A model generated the notes under the pieces. That model had not been told where the DNA came from. It ran no database searches and saw only the letters and a list, made by a program, of their open reading frames with translations. The translations under genes were made by a program, and so were the position numbers. From positions 1 through 32,852 of IMG/VR virus record IMGVR_UViG_3300027704_000087: a stretch of DNA of 32,852 bases. One strand, given 5' to 3'. This document shows, piece by piece, positions 1 to 7,410 of this stretch; position 1 is the stretch's first letter; each line of letters opens with the position of its first letter. The stretch is from a virus.

Positions 1-118
1 GACCAGCTAGTTTCCCCCCTCCCCCCCTAACTATATGGTGATGTAGCCTGTTATTCGGTGAGTTTCTTCGGTGCCTCTAGCAGTTTACATAGGGGTGAGG
101 GTTGGGGTGGCTACCTCC
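1..118. repeat. Left copy of the direct terminal repeat
   Basis: These 118 bases recur at 32735-32852 with two substitutions (T42 against G32776, G93 against A32827). The repeat holds a polypyrimidine block (about 13-27, almost all C) and a G-rich block near 91-110 with runs of four, three and four G, both striking in an AT-rich genome. In T7-like phages a direct terminal repeat is made during packaging from concatemers. The alternative is an assembly overlap of a circularly permuted molecule. The contig may also have been cut inside a longer repeat. Confidence 0.9.
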
Positions 119-425
119 TTACACATACACACACTACATACGACACTACTGCCCCAAGTACTTCCTCCACCACTTGAAGAAGTCCTCCCCATAATGTACT
201 TATCCCCCTATGCTATCCTATAGGTGACGAGGAGTTCGTGGCTTGTACCCCCCTTAACGCAAGCCTACTTCTATAGATATGCCTACAATATTCCAGCTAT
301 ACCAGGCATTCTAACTAATTACAATAAATGTAAAGATAATGCTTGACATCCCAAATATAGGGGTTTATGGTTATACCTAGCAACACAATTATATTTAACA
401 ACACAATCCAGGAGATACATATATC
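119..425. other. Non-coding leader between terminal repeat and first gene
   Basis: I see no gene with a credible ribosome binding site here. The stretch holds a short palindrome CCTATAGG (217-224), an inverted repeat ATGCCT/AGGCAT (279-284 and 304-309, 19-base loop) and, at its right end, the promoter listed separately. In T7-like phages the matching left-end region carries the early host-RNA-polymerase promoters, which fits the position and orientation. Confidence 0.6.
343..371 (+). promoter_or_regulatory. Early sigma-70 type promoter
   Basis: A perfect -35 box TTGACA (343-348) is followed after 17 bases by TATGGT (366-371), which matches the -10 consensus at four of six positions. The upstream sequence is AT-rich. 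It lies about 55 bases before the first plus-strand gene and could drive the whole plus-strand arm. No phage polymerase gene is visible, so host RNA polymerase is the likely reader. Confidence 0.65.
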
Positions 426-728
426 ATGGCACTATACAAAGTAGTAAACGAATCAGAAGGTATTAAACTATTATTATCAGATGAGTATGCTAATTGGAGT
501 TACGACCAAGCTCAGGCATTACTTGAATACTATGACCAATATAGTGAGGACACAGGAGAAGATTTGGAGCTTGACACAACAGTCATCAGAATGGAGTGGG
601 CAGGTTATGCCAGCATTAAAGAAGCCCTTGAAGACCATGGTAGCCCAATCACTTGGGAGGGCTTACAAGAGCAGACAGGTACCCTTGAGGGGCTTAATGA
701 TGGTAGTGTGTTAGTCCATGAATTCTAA
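426..728 (+). CDS. Acidic conserved phage early protein
   Basis: This 100-residue protein is strongly acidic, with a central stretch of Asp and Glu (residues 36-50), and has no membrane segment or signal peptide. An AGGAG sequence lies about 11 bases before the ATG. The pattern of a DEYANWS-like segment followed by EDTGEDLELD and an IRMEW-type strand resembles small conserved proteins seen in the early regions of other T7-like phages. I cannot name a function. As the first gene after the early promoter it should be among the first made. Acidic early proteins sometimes mimic DNA to block host defences, but nothing here proves that. Confidence 0.7.
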   Translation: MALYKVVNESEGIKLLLSDEYANWSYDQAQALLEYYDQYSEDTGEDLELDTTVIRMEWAGYASIKEALEDHGSPITWEGLQEQTGTLEGLNDGSVLVHEF

Positions 729-729
729 T

Positions 730-864
730 ATGCAAGAGTTAGAAAGGTTGTTTAAATACTTTAGTATTAGTGAAGACATAAGCCATTTGGCTAAGGTTCA
801 AACATTACTTAGTAGATACAATCAAGACTATGATACAATAATTAAACTTTACAACGAAAGGTAA
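730..864 (+). CDS. Small hypothetical protein (44 aa)
   Basis: An open frame of 44 codons starts two bases after the stop of the preceding gene, so it could be translated by re-initiation; there is no clear ribosome binding site. An in-frame ATG at 718, overlapping the preceding gene, is an alternative start giving 48 residues. The product is predicted helical (ELERLFKYF..., KVQTLLSRYNQDYDTIIKLY) with no membrane segment. It ends nine bases before the next gene, and its last codons supply the AAAGG that may serve that gene. The function is unknown. Confidence 0.45.
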   Translation: MQELERLFKYFSISEDISHLAKVQTLLSRYNQDYDTIIKLYNER

Positions 865-872
865 TATTATTT

Positions 873-1082
873 ATGAATTTTGATAGTGTAAAGAACTTGG
901 TTTTAGAAGAGGGCTTGATGGAAACCTATTCCGATTTCTTAGATTCTTATACGCATTCCGTCGCGGTTTATGCAGAAAATGCGGAAGGTGTGCCTTTAAG
1001 TGAATCTGAATTAGATATTTTAAATGATGAATACCATTACATTGTTGAAGTGTATGCACTAGACAGTGTTTTTGGATACTAA
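873..1082 (+). CDS. Hypothetical acidic early protein (69 aa)
   Basis: A 69-residue acidic protein with no cysteine, membrane segment or signal peptide. An AAAGG lies 13 bases before the ATG, at a long spacing. I recognise no family. It sits in the run of tiny genes between the early promoter and the primase-helicase, where T7-like phages keep host-takeover genes. Confidence 0.6.
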   Translation: MNFDSVKNLVLEEGLMETYSDFLDSYTHSVAVYAENAEGVPLSESELDILNDEYHYIVEVYALDSVFGY

Positions 1083-1094
1083 GGAGGAAATAAG

Positions 1095-1412
1095 ATGAAT
1101 AAAACTATTGTAACAGTATTGTTACTATCGTCATTACCTTTGGGTGTTTGTGCTGGGGGATATAGCTGGGAGAACTCTCCTAACAATTGGGAGAACTCTC
1201 CAAATAACTGGGAGAACTCTTCTAACAATTGGGAGAACTCACCTAACAATTGGGAGAACTCTCCAGGTAACTACTTAGATGACCGTACAATACGTGATTC
1301 TAATGGGGGTGCTAAGGGCTACGCTGTACCTAAAGCTGATGGTGGTATTAATTTTTATGATAACGATGGTAATCGTACAGGTTACCTACCAAGAAACAGC
1401 AGAGGGAGGTAA
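1095..1412 (+). CDS. Secreted repeat protein with WENSPNN repeats
   Basis: The 105-residue product begins with a signal peptide: MNK, a hydrophobic stretch (TIVTVLLLSSLPLGV), then a cleavage region near C-A-G-G at about residue 20. The mature part starts with five 7-residue repeats of the type WENSPNN (about residues 25-59) and ends with a Gly/Asn/Asp-rich domain containing YAVPKADGGINFYDNDGNR-like text. An AGGAGG ribosome binding site precedes the ATG by about seven bases. Similar small secreted proteins with Asn-Ser-Pro repeats occur in bacteria and phages, without an established function. Early expression of an exported protein suggests a role at the cell envelope, for example blocking a second infection, but this is inference. 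Confidence 0.75.
   Translation: MNKTIVTVLLLSSLPLGVCAGGYSWENSPNNWENSPNNWENSSNNWENSPNNWENSPGNYLDDRTIRDSNGGAKGYAVPKADGGINFYDNDGNRTGYLPRNSRGR
1167..1271 (+). repeat. Five tandem 21-base repeats within a coding region
   Basis: Five consecutive 21-base units, each encoding a 7-residue WENSPNN-like motif, lie inside the secreted protein gene. Units differ mainly at third codon positions, and the last is diverged (ending in Gly-Asn). The synonymous differences suggest the peptide repeat is under selection and is not a fresh slippage product. Confidence 0.9.
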
Positions 1413-1417
1413 AGACA

Positions 1418-1558
1418 ATGTTAAACGTAACGCTTATAGTAGTAGATTTTATATTCGTATTAATTGGGGCTGGATTCTGTGTATTTATGTTAGCACTCTG
1501 GTTAGACCTACTTAAACAGAATGATAGGATTAACGAAGCAGCAGAAGAGGAGAGGTAA
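1418..1558 (+). CDS. Small single-pass membrane protein (46 aa)
   Basis: An ATG follows GGAGG by eight bases and opens a 46-codon frame that starts five bases after the preceding stop. One long hydrophobic helix (about residues 4-31) is followed by a charged tail rich in Asp, Glu, Asn and Arg, so this is a predicted single-pass inner-membrane protein. No family is recognised. It is the first of three tiny membrane proteins in 500 bases. Its end provides the ribosome binding site for the next gene. Confidence 0.65.
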   Translation: MLNVTLIVVDFIFVLIGAGFCVFMLALWLDLLKQNDRINEAAEEER

Positions 1559-1562
1559 CATT

Positions 1563-1661
1563 ATGGTGGATTTATATTTCTTTATGACATTAGCAGTTTC
1601 TTTTATAGTGTGGTTAGTGGTATTATATATTTTAATTTGGGGAGATGATGACAATGAATAA
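1563..1661 (+). CDS. Tiny membrane protein (32 aa)
   Basis: A 32-codon frame preceded by AGGAGAGG seven bases upstream. Almost the whole product is one hydrophobic helix (about residues 4-27) ending in a short acidic tail (GDDDNE). It overlaps the next gene by eight bases. The strong ribosome binding site and tight packing support translation. The function is unknown. Confidence 0.55.
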   Translation: MVDLYFFMTLAVSFIVWLVVLYILIWGDDDNE

Positions 1662-1800
1662 CTTAGAGATAGACTATACCGATGAAGGTTACCAAGATGA
1701 TATCAATCACCTAGCCTCTGCACAACTAGAAGAGTTTGAACAATGGTTAGACGAGGTAAATAAATATAACGATTTAATTGACTTTGGGGATTTATCATGA
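1654..1800 (+). CDS. Hypothetical acidic protein (48 aa)
   Basis: A 48-residue acidic, soluble-looking protein. A GGGGAG sequence lies about nine bases before the ATG, and the start overlaps the preceding gene. The stop overlaps the next start as ATGA, a typical translational coupling. The sequence is predicted helical (ASAQLEEFEQWLDEVNKY). No family is recognised. Confidence 0.6.
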   Translation: MNNLEIDYTDEGYQDDINHLASAQLEEFEQWLDEVNKYNDLIDFGDLS

Positions 1801-1931
1801 TACAATCGAAGAATGTTACAGGGATTGAAAAGAACAAAATACAACAATATAAATTAATGTTATTAAGGATAGTTTATATTATATTAGTTTTAGGGGTTGT
1901 ATTTGTCTTATCGTTTACATTACATACATAA
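1797..1931 (+). CDS. Small single-pass membrane protein (44 aa)
   Basis: The frame starts in an ATGA overlap with the preceding stop and encodes 44 residues. A basic N-terminal half (about 21 residues) is followed by one strongly hydrophobic helix (about residues 22-41), so a tail-anchored inner-membrane protein is predicted. No clear ribosome binding site exists, so translation probably depends on coupling. The function is unknown. Confidence 0.55.
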   Translation: MIQSKNVTGIEKNKIQQYKLMLLRIVYIILVLGVVFVLSFTLHT

Positions 1932-1946
1932 AAGGAGTATCAAATT

Positions 1947-2156
1947 ATGATTAATTCAAGAGAATTAGATTCAGGTTTTAAAACAGTACAAATCGATATT
2001 ACTACGGAAAAGGACTTTATTACTACGTTAGGTATGTTACAAGAGTTTAAGGAATATATAGAAACGGTTAACAACTTTTCAGATAATAGGTATAGCTTTG
2101 AACAACGCTGTATCATAGCAGACTTAGTAAGGGAGCTAGGGTATTACAATGGCTAA
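1947..2156 (+). CDS. Hypothetical protein (69 aa)
   Basis: A 69-residue soluble protein with AAGGAG about nine bases before its ATG. The sequence mixes strand-like (FKTVQIDITTE) and helical (FITTLGMLQEFKEYIETV) segments, with one cysteine. It overlaps the next gene by eight bases. I recognise no domain. It is the second-last gene before the replication block. Confidence 0.6.
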   Translation: MINSRELDSGFKTVQIDITTEKDFITTLGMLQEFKEYIETVNNFSDNRYSFEQRCIIADLVRELGYYNG

Positions 2157-2385
2157 TACTTATGATGACTTTGATGATTACTATGGGGTTACTATAGAGG
2201 AGGAAGACAAACCATACACAGCTGTTCAAAATAACCAGTTTTCAGGCAGTGATATAATCCACCTTGTCATAGAGTCATTAGTGCAAGATGGTCACACGCA
2301 TGAGGTATCTTTAAACATAAATGGGGAGGTTGTTGATATGAATGAATTAGTTGTTAATATCAAAACTACTACGGTAATCCAGTGA
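2149..2385 (+). CDS. Hypothetical acidic protein (78 aa)
   Basis: A 78-residue protein with an Asp/Glu/Tyr-rich N-terminus (DDFDDYYGVTIEEED) and a beta-rich C-terminal half. Its last codons overlap the primase-helicase start as GTGA, so the two are translationally coupled. The function is unknown. A role near DNA replication is only suggested by position. Confidence 0.6.
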   Translation: MANTYDDFDDYYGVTIEEEDKPYTAVQNNQFSGSDIIHLVIESLVQDGHTHEVSLNINGEVVDMNELVVNIKTTTVIQ

Positions 2386-4049
2386 ATAAAGGTACTCCAC
2401 TACGTAAGACTTCTTGTTCTGAGTGTGGCAGTTCAGATGGTAAGCAGATATTCCAGCAAGATGATGGTAGTTTAGATGCGTTCTGTTTTGCTTGTGAGAG
2501 TGTTTTTAATGAGGTAAGTGAGGGGGTAGGTATGGTAGGAGGTAGAAAGTCTGTTACAGAGCCACCACGTGCTTCTGAGGGCTATATTACAGTAGAACAA
2601 ATAGGTAAGTTACCTAGTGATGGCTTTAGAAGTATTAAAAAGCAGGTTGTAGACCTCTTTAATGTTAAGGTTGGTTACAGTAAAAGTGATGGTAGTACGA
2701 TTGTTAAGCACTACTATCCTACTACTAAAGAGGGATTAGTAACAGGGTACGAGGAACGTACTGTACTAGATAAGGGTTTTCGTAGTGTAGGTGACAGAAA
2801 AGGGGATGTAGAGTTATTTGGTACAGGCCTAGCTAAACGTAATGGTGGTAAGAAGTTATATATTACTGAGGGTGCTTGTGATGCTATGGCTTTATATCAA
2901 GCTATTGTTATCCATACAGACCCTAAGTATAAAACATTTAAACCTAGTGTCGTATCTCTAACACGAGGGGTTACCTCAGCAGTTAAGGATATTCTTAACA
3001 ATAGGGCGTTCGTAGAGTCTTACAATGAAGTTATTTTAGTGTTAGATAATGATGATGCTGGTAAGAAGGCTGTTAAGGATGTTCTAAAGACCTTTCACAC
3101 CTTCAAGGTGGCAGAGCTACCCCTTAAGGATGCTAACGCTATGCTGGAGGCTGGTAGAACTCAAGAGCTGTATCAAAAAGTCGTGTGGGATAGCCAACCA
3201 GTACGACAAGGTGAGGTGTTGGATGTGTTAGACTTCATTGACAAAGCTTTAATTAAACCTGAGATGGGGATTAGTTTTCCGTGGCCTACAGTCACAAAGG
3301 CTTGCTTTGGTATCAGACCACATAACATCCACATAGTTGGAGCAGCTCCTAAGATTGGTAAGACAGACCACCAGCATCAGCTAGTAGAACACTTGATTTA
3401 CAAAGAGAACGCTAAGGTTGGTATGTTTGACCTTGAGAATGCACCAGCTAAGACAGCTAAGAAGCTAGCAGGTAAGCATGATAGGGTTGATTATAGTAGG
3501 CCAGATATTGAATATGATATAGAAGACTTACGCAATACGCTAACAGATATGAATGGTAAGGTAAGGTTCTATGACAGGTTAGCTAGCCGTGATTGGAATG
3601 ATATACGTATAGCCATTGAAGAGATGCACTTGCTTGATGACATAAATATCTTTATCATTGACCCATTGACAGCATTGATTAGTAGGTATGCCAGTAGTGA
3701 AGCTAATGATAAACTCAATGAGATTATGACGGACATGGCAGACTTGGTTATGAAGTATCCAATCACAATATTTTGTTACAGTCATGTTAACCCTAAGCCT
3801 AAGACCTCTACACCACATGAAGCAGGTGGTAAGGTACTAAGTTCAGAGTTTACAGGTAGTAGAGCGATGGAGAAGTGGGCACATTATGGTCATGGTATTA
3901 GTCGAGACAGAACAGAGGATTGTGAACCAGCTCGTAAGAATATGAGTGAGTTCAGGATGCTATTTGATAGAGACTTTGGACAAGGGTACAGTTGTGATGT
4001 ATACTTTGATGAGAGAACAATTACTTACTTAGAAGTGAAGGGGTACTAA
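2382..4049 (+). CDS. Bifunctional DNA primase-helicase, T7 gp4-like
   Basis: This 555-residue protein would synthesise RNA primers and unwind DNA at the phage fork. An N-terminal zinc finger uses C12, C15, C35 and C38. The TOPRIM primase core shows TEG at 162-164 and the LDNDDAG acidic motif at 221-227. The C-terminal RecA-like helicase has a Walker A (G320 to T328, GAAPKIGKT), a Walker B ending at D427 (IFIID) and a conserved His at 468 (YSHVNP). Length and order match T7 gp4 (566 residues). The start is GTG, in a GTGA overlap with the preceding stop and without an obvious ribosome binding site; the zinc finger so close to the N-terminus supports this start. It heads the replication block. 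Confidence 0.95.
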   Translation: MNKGTPLRKTSCSECGSSDGKQIFQQDDGSLDAFCFACESVFNEVSEGVGMVGGRKSVTEPPRASEGYITVEQIGKLPSDGFRSIKKQVVDLFNVKVGYSKSDGSTIVKHYYPTTKEGLVTGYEERTVLDKGFRSVGDRKGDVELFGTGLAKRNGGKKLYITEGACDAMALYQAIVIHTDPKYKTFKPSVVSLTRGVTSAVKDILNNRAFVESYNEVILVLDNDDAGKKAVKDVLKTFHTFKVAELPLKDANAMLEAGRTQELYQKVVWDSQPVRQGEVLDVLDFIDKALIKPEMGISFPWPTVTKACFGIRPHNIHIVGAAPKIGKTDHQHQLVEHLIYKENAKVGMFDLENAPAKTAKKLAGKHDRVDYSRPDIEYDIEDLRNTLTDMNGKVRFYDRLASRDWNDIRIAIEEMHLLDDINIFIIDPLTALISRYASSEANDKLNEIMTDMADLVMKYPITIFCYSHVNPKPKTSTPHEAGGKVLSSEFTGSRAMEKWAHYGHGISRDRTEDCEPARKNMSEFRMLFDRDFGQGYSCDVYFDERTITYLEVKGY

Positions 4050-4050
4050 A

Positions 4051-4275
4051 ATGTTAGTGAATCAAGAGGAAAGACTATTAGACTATCTTAAAACCAACGG
4101 GAGTGTTAACCCATTGGATGCTTGGAAGGAGTTAGGAATCTATAGATTGAGTGCAGTTATCTTTCTACTACGTGAGAGGGGTTATAATATAGAGACAAAG
4201 AGGAATTCAATGCTAAACAAGTTTGAGGAGTTGTGTAACTTTGCAGAGTACGAGCTACAATTGGAGGCTTCATGA
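4051..4275 (+). CDS. Small winged-helix/HTH domain protein
   Basis: This 74-residue protein has the pattern of a phage helix-turn-helix family: an N-terminal helix (EERLLDYLKTNG), then a turn and recognition-type helix (NPLDAWKELGIYRLSAVIFLLRERGYNI). Such proteins are common beside phage replication genes and have been proposed to bind DNA; targets are unknown. AAGGGG lies seven bases before the ATG, and the stop overlaps the ThyX start as ATGA. It might regulate the phage or act in recombination, but nothing in the sequence settles this. Confidence 0.75.
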   Translation: MLVNQEERLLDYLKTNGSVNPLDAWKELGIYRLSAVIFLLRERGYNIETKRNSMLNKFEELCNFAEYELQLEAS

Positions 4276-4943
4276 ACGTAAAGGTAGTAGGTATCACAAA
4301 ACCTTTGGTTGAGGGTATGGAGACAGCGGCAGAGTTAGTGAGTTACTGTGCAAGAGTGTCCAACCCTGATAATCAAATGAACTTTAAAACAAGTGGAGGG
4401 TTGTTAAAGTATTGTATTAAACATAAGCACTTCAGTATCTTTGAGATGGTTAATGTTGTGATGGAGGTTACTACCACTAGAGATATTGGTAGACAGATTC
4501 TAAGACACCGTTCATTCTCCTTTCAAGAGTTTAGCCAACGCTATAGTCAAGCCAGCCCAGACCTAGAGTTCAGGGAGATGAGGCTACAAGACACTAAGAA
4601 CAAGCAGAACAGCATCAAGGGTGAAGATAGTATGGATTTTATAGGTATGCAAAAAGATGTGTGGTCTGTTGCGGCAACTGCATACTTATACAGCTTAAAC
4701 AGTGGAGTAGCTAAGGAGCAAGCAAGGGCTTTACTGCCTGAGGGACTTACAAGTACTTCTATGTACATGAATGGCTCACTACGCTCTTGGATTACATACT
4801 GTACAGTAAGATGTGGTATTGAAACACAAAAAGAACATAGAGATATAGCTAAGGAGTGTGCTATACTCTTATTTAAGGACTTCCCATTCCTAGAAGAAGT
4901 TATGGGTGAAGTACTGCAAGATAACTATTCAGCAGAGGATTGA
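4272..4943 (+). CDS. thyX: FAD-dependent thymidylate synthase ThyX
   Basis: ThyX makes dTMP from dUMP using methylenetetrahydrofolate, with NADPH-reduced FAD. The 223-residue length is typical. The signature RHRxxSxxxxSxR is present at residues 78-90 (RHRSFSFQEFSQR). The usual Asn after the first Ser is replaced by a Phe-Gln context, a variant I believe is common in phage ThyX. C-terminal text QKEHRDIAKECA fits the conserved FAD/dUMP-binding helix. GGAGG lies four bases before the ATG. With the ribonucleotide reductase downstream it lets the phage remake host nucleotides into dTTP for its AT-rich DNA. Confidence 0.93.
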   Translation: MNVKVVGITKPLVEGMETAAELVSYCARVSNPDNQMNFKTSGGLLKYCIKHKHFSIFEMVNVVMEVTTTRDIGRQILRHRSFSFQEFSQRYSQASPDLEFREMRLQDTKNKQNSIKGEDSMDFIGMQKDVWSVAATAYLYSLNSGVAKEQARALLPEGLTSTSMYMNGSLRSWITYCTVRCGIETQKEHRDIAKECAILLFKDFPFLEEVMGEVLQDNYSAED

Positions 4944-4948
4944 GTTGT

Positions 4949-6760
4949 ATGGAATGTGTATTTGATATTGAGACAGATGGCCTAAACCCCACAAAGATAC
5001 ATTGTATGGTGATAGATGGTGTAGCTATTACAGATTATCAAGAGATGAGAGACTGCCTAAACAAAGTGTCAACCTTAGTTGGTCACAATATTATCCGATA
5101 TGATATACCTGTACTAGAAAGGTTACTTAATATAACTATCAAGGCTACACTAGTGGACACTCTAGCACTGTCTTGGTACTTATACCCAACTAGAACTAGA
5201 CATGGGTTAGCAGTGTGGGGTGAGGACTTCGGTGTCTCTAAACCTAAGGTTGATGATTGGGAAAACCTACCACTAGAGGAGTACGTAAACCGATGTAAGG
5301 AAGACGTTAGAATAAATACTTTACTTTGGAAGTTACAGAAGGGTGACTTAGATGCACTATATGAGGGTAAATACAATGACTTAGTAGAATACCTAACCTT
5401 CAAGATGACTTGTGCTAGAGGTCAAGAGGAGGAGAGGTGGAAGTTTAATGAGGCAGAAGGAGAAGAGTTACTAGCCTTGATGATAGAGAGACAAGACATT
5501 GCTAAAGATACACTACACTCTGTCATGCCAGAAGTTCCTAAGTATACTAAGAAGGTTAGACCTAAGGAGCCTTTTAAGATGGATGGTACTTTAAGTGTAG
5601 TTGGGGTACGTTGGAAGGAGTTAGTAGAAGAAAGGAATCTAGGGTTTGACTATCAAGGAGAAGTGCAGGTATTCCAAAAGAACTTACCACCTAATGCTAG
5701 TAGCTCTAAGCAGATTAAGGATTGGTTGTTCGCTTTAGGATGGGAGCCTGCTACTTATAACTTCGTAGATGATAGACAAGTACCTCAGATTAAAAACAGT
5801 AGTGGTATGTTATGCTCTTCTGTTGAGAATATGATTAAAGACCACCCAGAGTTAGCTAGTCTATCAGACTTGGGAGTACTTGGTCACCGTATAGGGATTG
5901 TCAAGGGGTTCTTAGAGTCAGCTAAGAAGGGTTATGTAGTAGCAGGGGTACAAGGACTTACAAACACACTCAGGTTTAAACATAAGACCTGTGTTAATAT
6001 CCCTAGCTTACGTAAACCTTATGGGGAGGAGATTAGGAGTTTACTAACAGTTAGAAAGGATACTAATGAATTAATTGGTAGTGATATGTGCAGTCTTGAG
6101 GATAGGACTAAGCAACATTATATGTGGAGTCATGATGCAGAGTATGTAAAAGAGATGATGGTAGAGGGCTTTGACCCACACCTAGACATTGCAGTAGCAG
6201 CTAACATGATGACACAAGAGCAAGCTAACCAATACAAAGAGGGAGGTAAGACTGAGGTACTAGATAAGATTAGGTACAACGCTAAGACAGCTAACTATGC
6301 CTCTACCTATGGTGCTGGTGCAGCTACTATCGCAAGGCAAGCAGGGATGAGTGAGAAGGAGGCTAGGAAATTACACAAAGCTTATTGGGAACGTAACTGG
6401 AGTGTCAAGGCTATTGCAGAGGAGGGTGTAGTAAAGGTTGTTAAAGGTAAGTCATGGTTGTATAACCCAGTGAGTAAGTTTTGGTACTTCTTAAAGGCTG
6501 ACAAGGATAAGTTCAGCACCCTTAATCAAGGGACAGGTACATTCTTATTTGATATGTGGGTTAAGGAACTAAAGAAAGGTGGGGTCAGAATACTAGGACA
6601 GTTCCACGATGAGGTCATTGCTGAGGTTAAGCAAGGGCAGCAGGAGAAGGTGAAAGAATACTTTAAGCTAGCTGTACAGGAAGTTAATAATAAGTTCAGC
6701 TTGAACAGAGTCTTGGATGTAGATGTACAGTTTGGTAAGAATTATGCAAGTATACATTAG
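4949..6760 (+). CDS. Family A DNA polymerase with 3'-5' exonuclease
   Basis: This is the replicative polymerase, 603 residues from the ATG at 4949, which has AGAGGA nine bases upstream; a TTG at 4940 in the same frame is less likely. The proofreading domain shows D6-x-E8, a second motif around N47 and D52 (GHNIIRYD), and a third near D119 (RCKEDVRINT). Polymerase motif A has D379 followed by LEDR. Motif B is R442-x3-K446-x3-Y450-x3-Y454-G. Motif C is H553-D-E555. Y450 is the equivalent of E. coli Pol I position 762, and tyrosine there matches T7. The protein is about 100 residues shorter than T7 gp5 (704). It follows thyX by five bases. Confidence 0.94.
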   Translation: MECVFDIETDGLNPTKIHCMVIDGVAITDYQEMRDCLNKVSTLVGHNIIRYDIPVLERLLNITIKATLVDTLALSWYLYPTRTRHGLAVWGEDFGVSKPKVDDWENLPLEEYVNRCKEDVRINTLLWKLQKGDLDALYEGKYNDLVEYLTFKMTCARGQEEERWKFNEAEGEELLALMIERQDIAKDTLHSVMPEVPKYTKKVRPKEPFKMDGTLSVVGVRWKELVEERNLGFDYQGEVQVFQKNLPPNASSSKQIKDWLFALGWEPATYNFVDDRQVPQIKNSSGMLCSSVENMIKDHPELASLSDLGVLGHRIGIVKGFLESAKKGYVVAGVQGLTNTLRFKHKTCVNIPSLRKPYGEEIRSLLTVRKDTNELIGSDMCSLEDRTKQHYMWSHDAEYVKEMMVEGFDPHLDIAVAANMMTQEQANQYKEGGKTEVLDKIRYNAKTANYASTYGAGAATIARQAGMSEKEARKLHKAYWERNWSVKAIAEEGVVKVVKGKSWLYNPVSKFWYFLKADKDKFSTLNQGTGTFLFDMWVKELKKGGVRILGQFHDEVIAEVKQGQQEKVKEYFKLAVQEVNNKFSLNRVLDVDVQFGKNYASIH

Positions 6761-6761
6761 C

Positions 6762-6790
6762 TTGCTTTATATTATAGAATGTGTTACAAT
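6762..6790 (+). promoter_or_regulatory. Internal plus-strand sigma-70 type promoter
   Basis: TTGCTT (6762-6767) is separated by exactly 17 bases from TACAAT (6785-6790), with a TG one base before the -10 box (extended -10). It lies in the only sizeable gap of the replication block, directly before the putative ssDNA-binding protein. It would give that abundant product and the exonuclease group extra transcription. The match is good but not perfect. Confidence 0.55.
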
Positions 6791-6820
6791 AACAGTTGAG
6801 TTAAACAAGGAGAGTTAAGA

Positions 6821-7402
6821 ATGGCTATTAAAAGAACAGGTGCAACAGCAAGTACAGACCAGAACGATATACTACCAGAAGGAGAGTATGAGGGTCGTTT
6901 AGTTTATGTAGCAGACTTAGGTATGCAGAAGCGGGAGAAAGATTTTGGTGAGGGTGTACGAGCACCTATCCAACAGTTATCATTAGGTATTGAGATTCTA
7001 GGACAGACTCGTACCTATGAAGGAGAGACTAACCCAATGCTTATGTGGACTAATGGCTTCAACATCCTTCGTACCCTAACAGAGATGGGTAATGAGCTTA
7101 AGCGGTTTAAGGTATTCTCTTCTTCAGCTAAAGAGGGACAGGTAGCAGATTGGGATTCTGTAATTGGTAAGCCTTGTAGTGTTCAAGTTGCTCACCGTGG
7201 TGGGTATGCTAACATCAAAGAAATCCTAGCCATCCCAGAGAAGTATCAGAAGGATGTAGCAGAAGGTGGTATTACTGATGGGTGTACTGGTGATGTAGAT
7301 GATGAGGACAACCCAGCACAGAAGGCTATGTATGGCTTACCTCGCTGGTGTGTGGATAACAACCGAGTTAAAGAGGCCGACACAGCTCCAGACTTCTCCT
7401 AA
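6821..7402 (+). CDS. Putative single-stranded DNA-binding protein
   Basis: A 193-residue protein with a strong AGGAGAG ribosome binding site. The core is beta-rich (PEGEYEGRLVYVADLG, QLSLGIEIL, PCSVQVAHRGGYANIKEI), which suits an OB-fold. The C-terminal third is acidic and ends with aromatic Phe before Ser (TAPDFS), as in many phage ssDNA-binding proteins whose acidic tail contacts the polymerase or helicase. It sits between the polymerase and the exonuclease and has its own promoter, as expected for an abundant coating protein. There is no catalytic motif. The assignment rests on context and general features, not on a firm family match. Confidence 0.55.
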   Translation: MAIKRTGATASTDQNDILPEGEYEGRLVYVADLGMQKREKDFGEGVRAPIQQLSLGIEILGQTRTYEGETNPMLMWTNGFNILRTLTEMGNELKRFKVFSSSAKEGQVADWDSVIGKPCSVQVAHRGGYANIKEILAIPEKYQKDVAEGGITDGCTGDVDDEDNPAQKAMYGLPRWCVDNNRVKEADTAPDFS

Positions 7403-7410
7403 TAGGGATT

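Noticed and set aside
217-230. CCTATAGGTGAC in the left leader, also faintly like a phage polymerase promoter
   Set aside because: Too short and without matching copies at other gene starts.
1279-1515. A 78-codon frame overlapping the repeat protein and the next small gene
   Set aside because: It lacks a ribosome binding site and conflicts with two better-supported genes.
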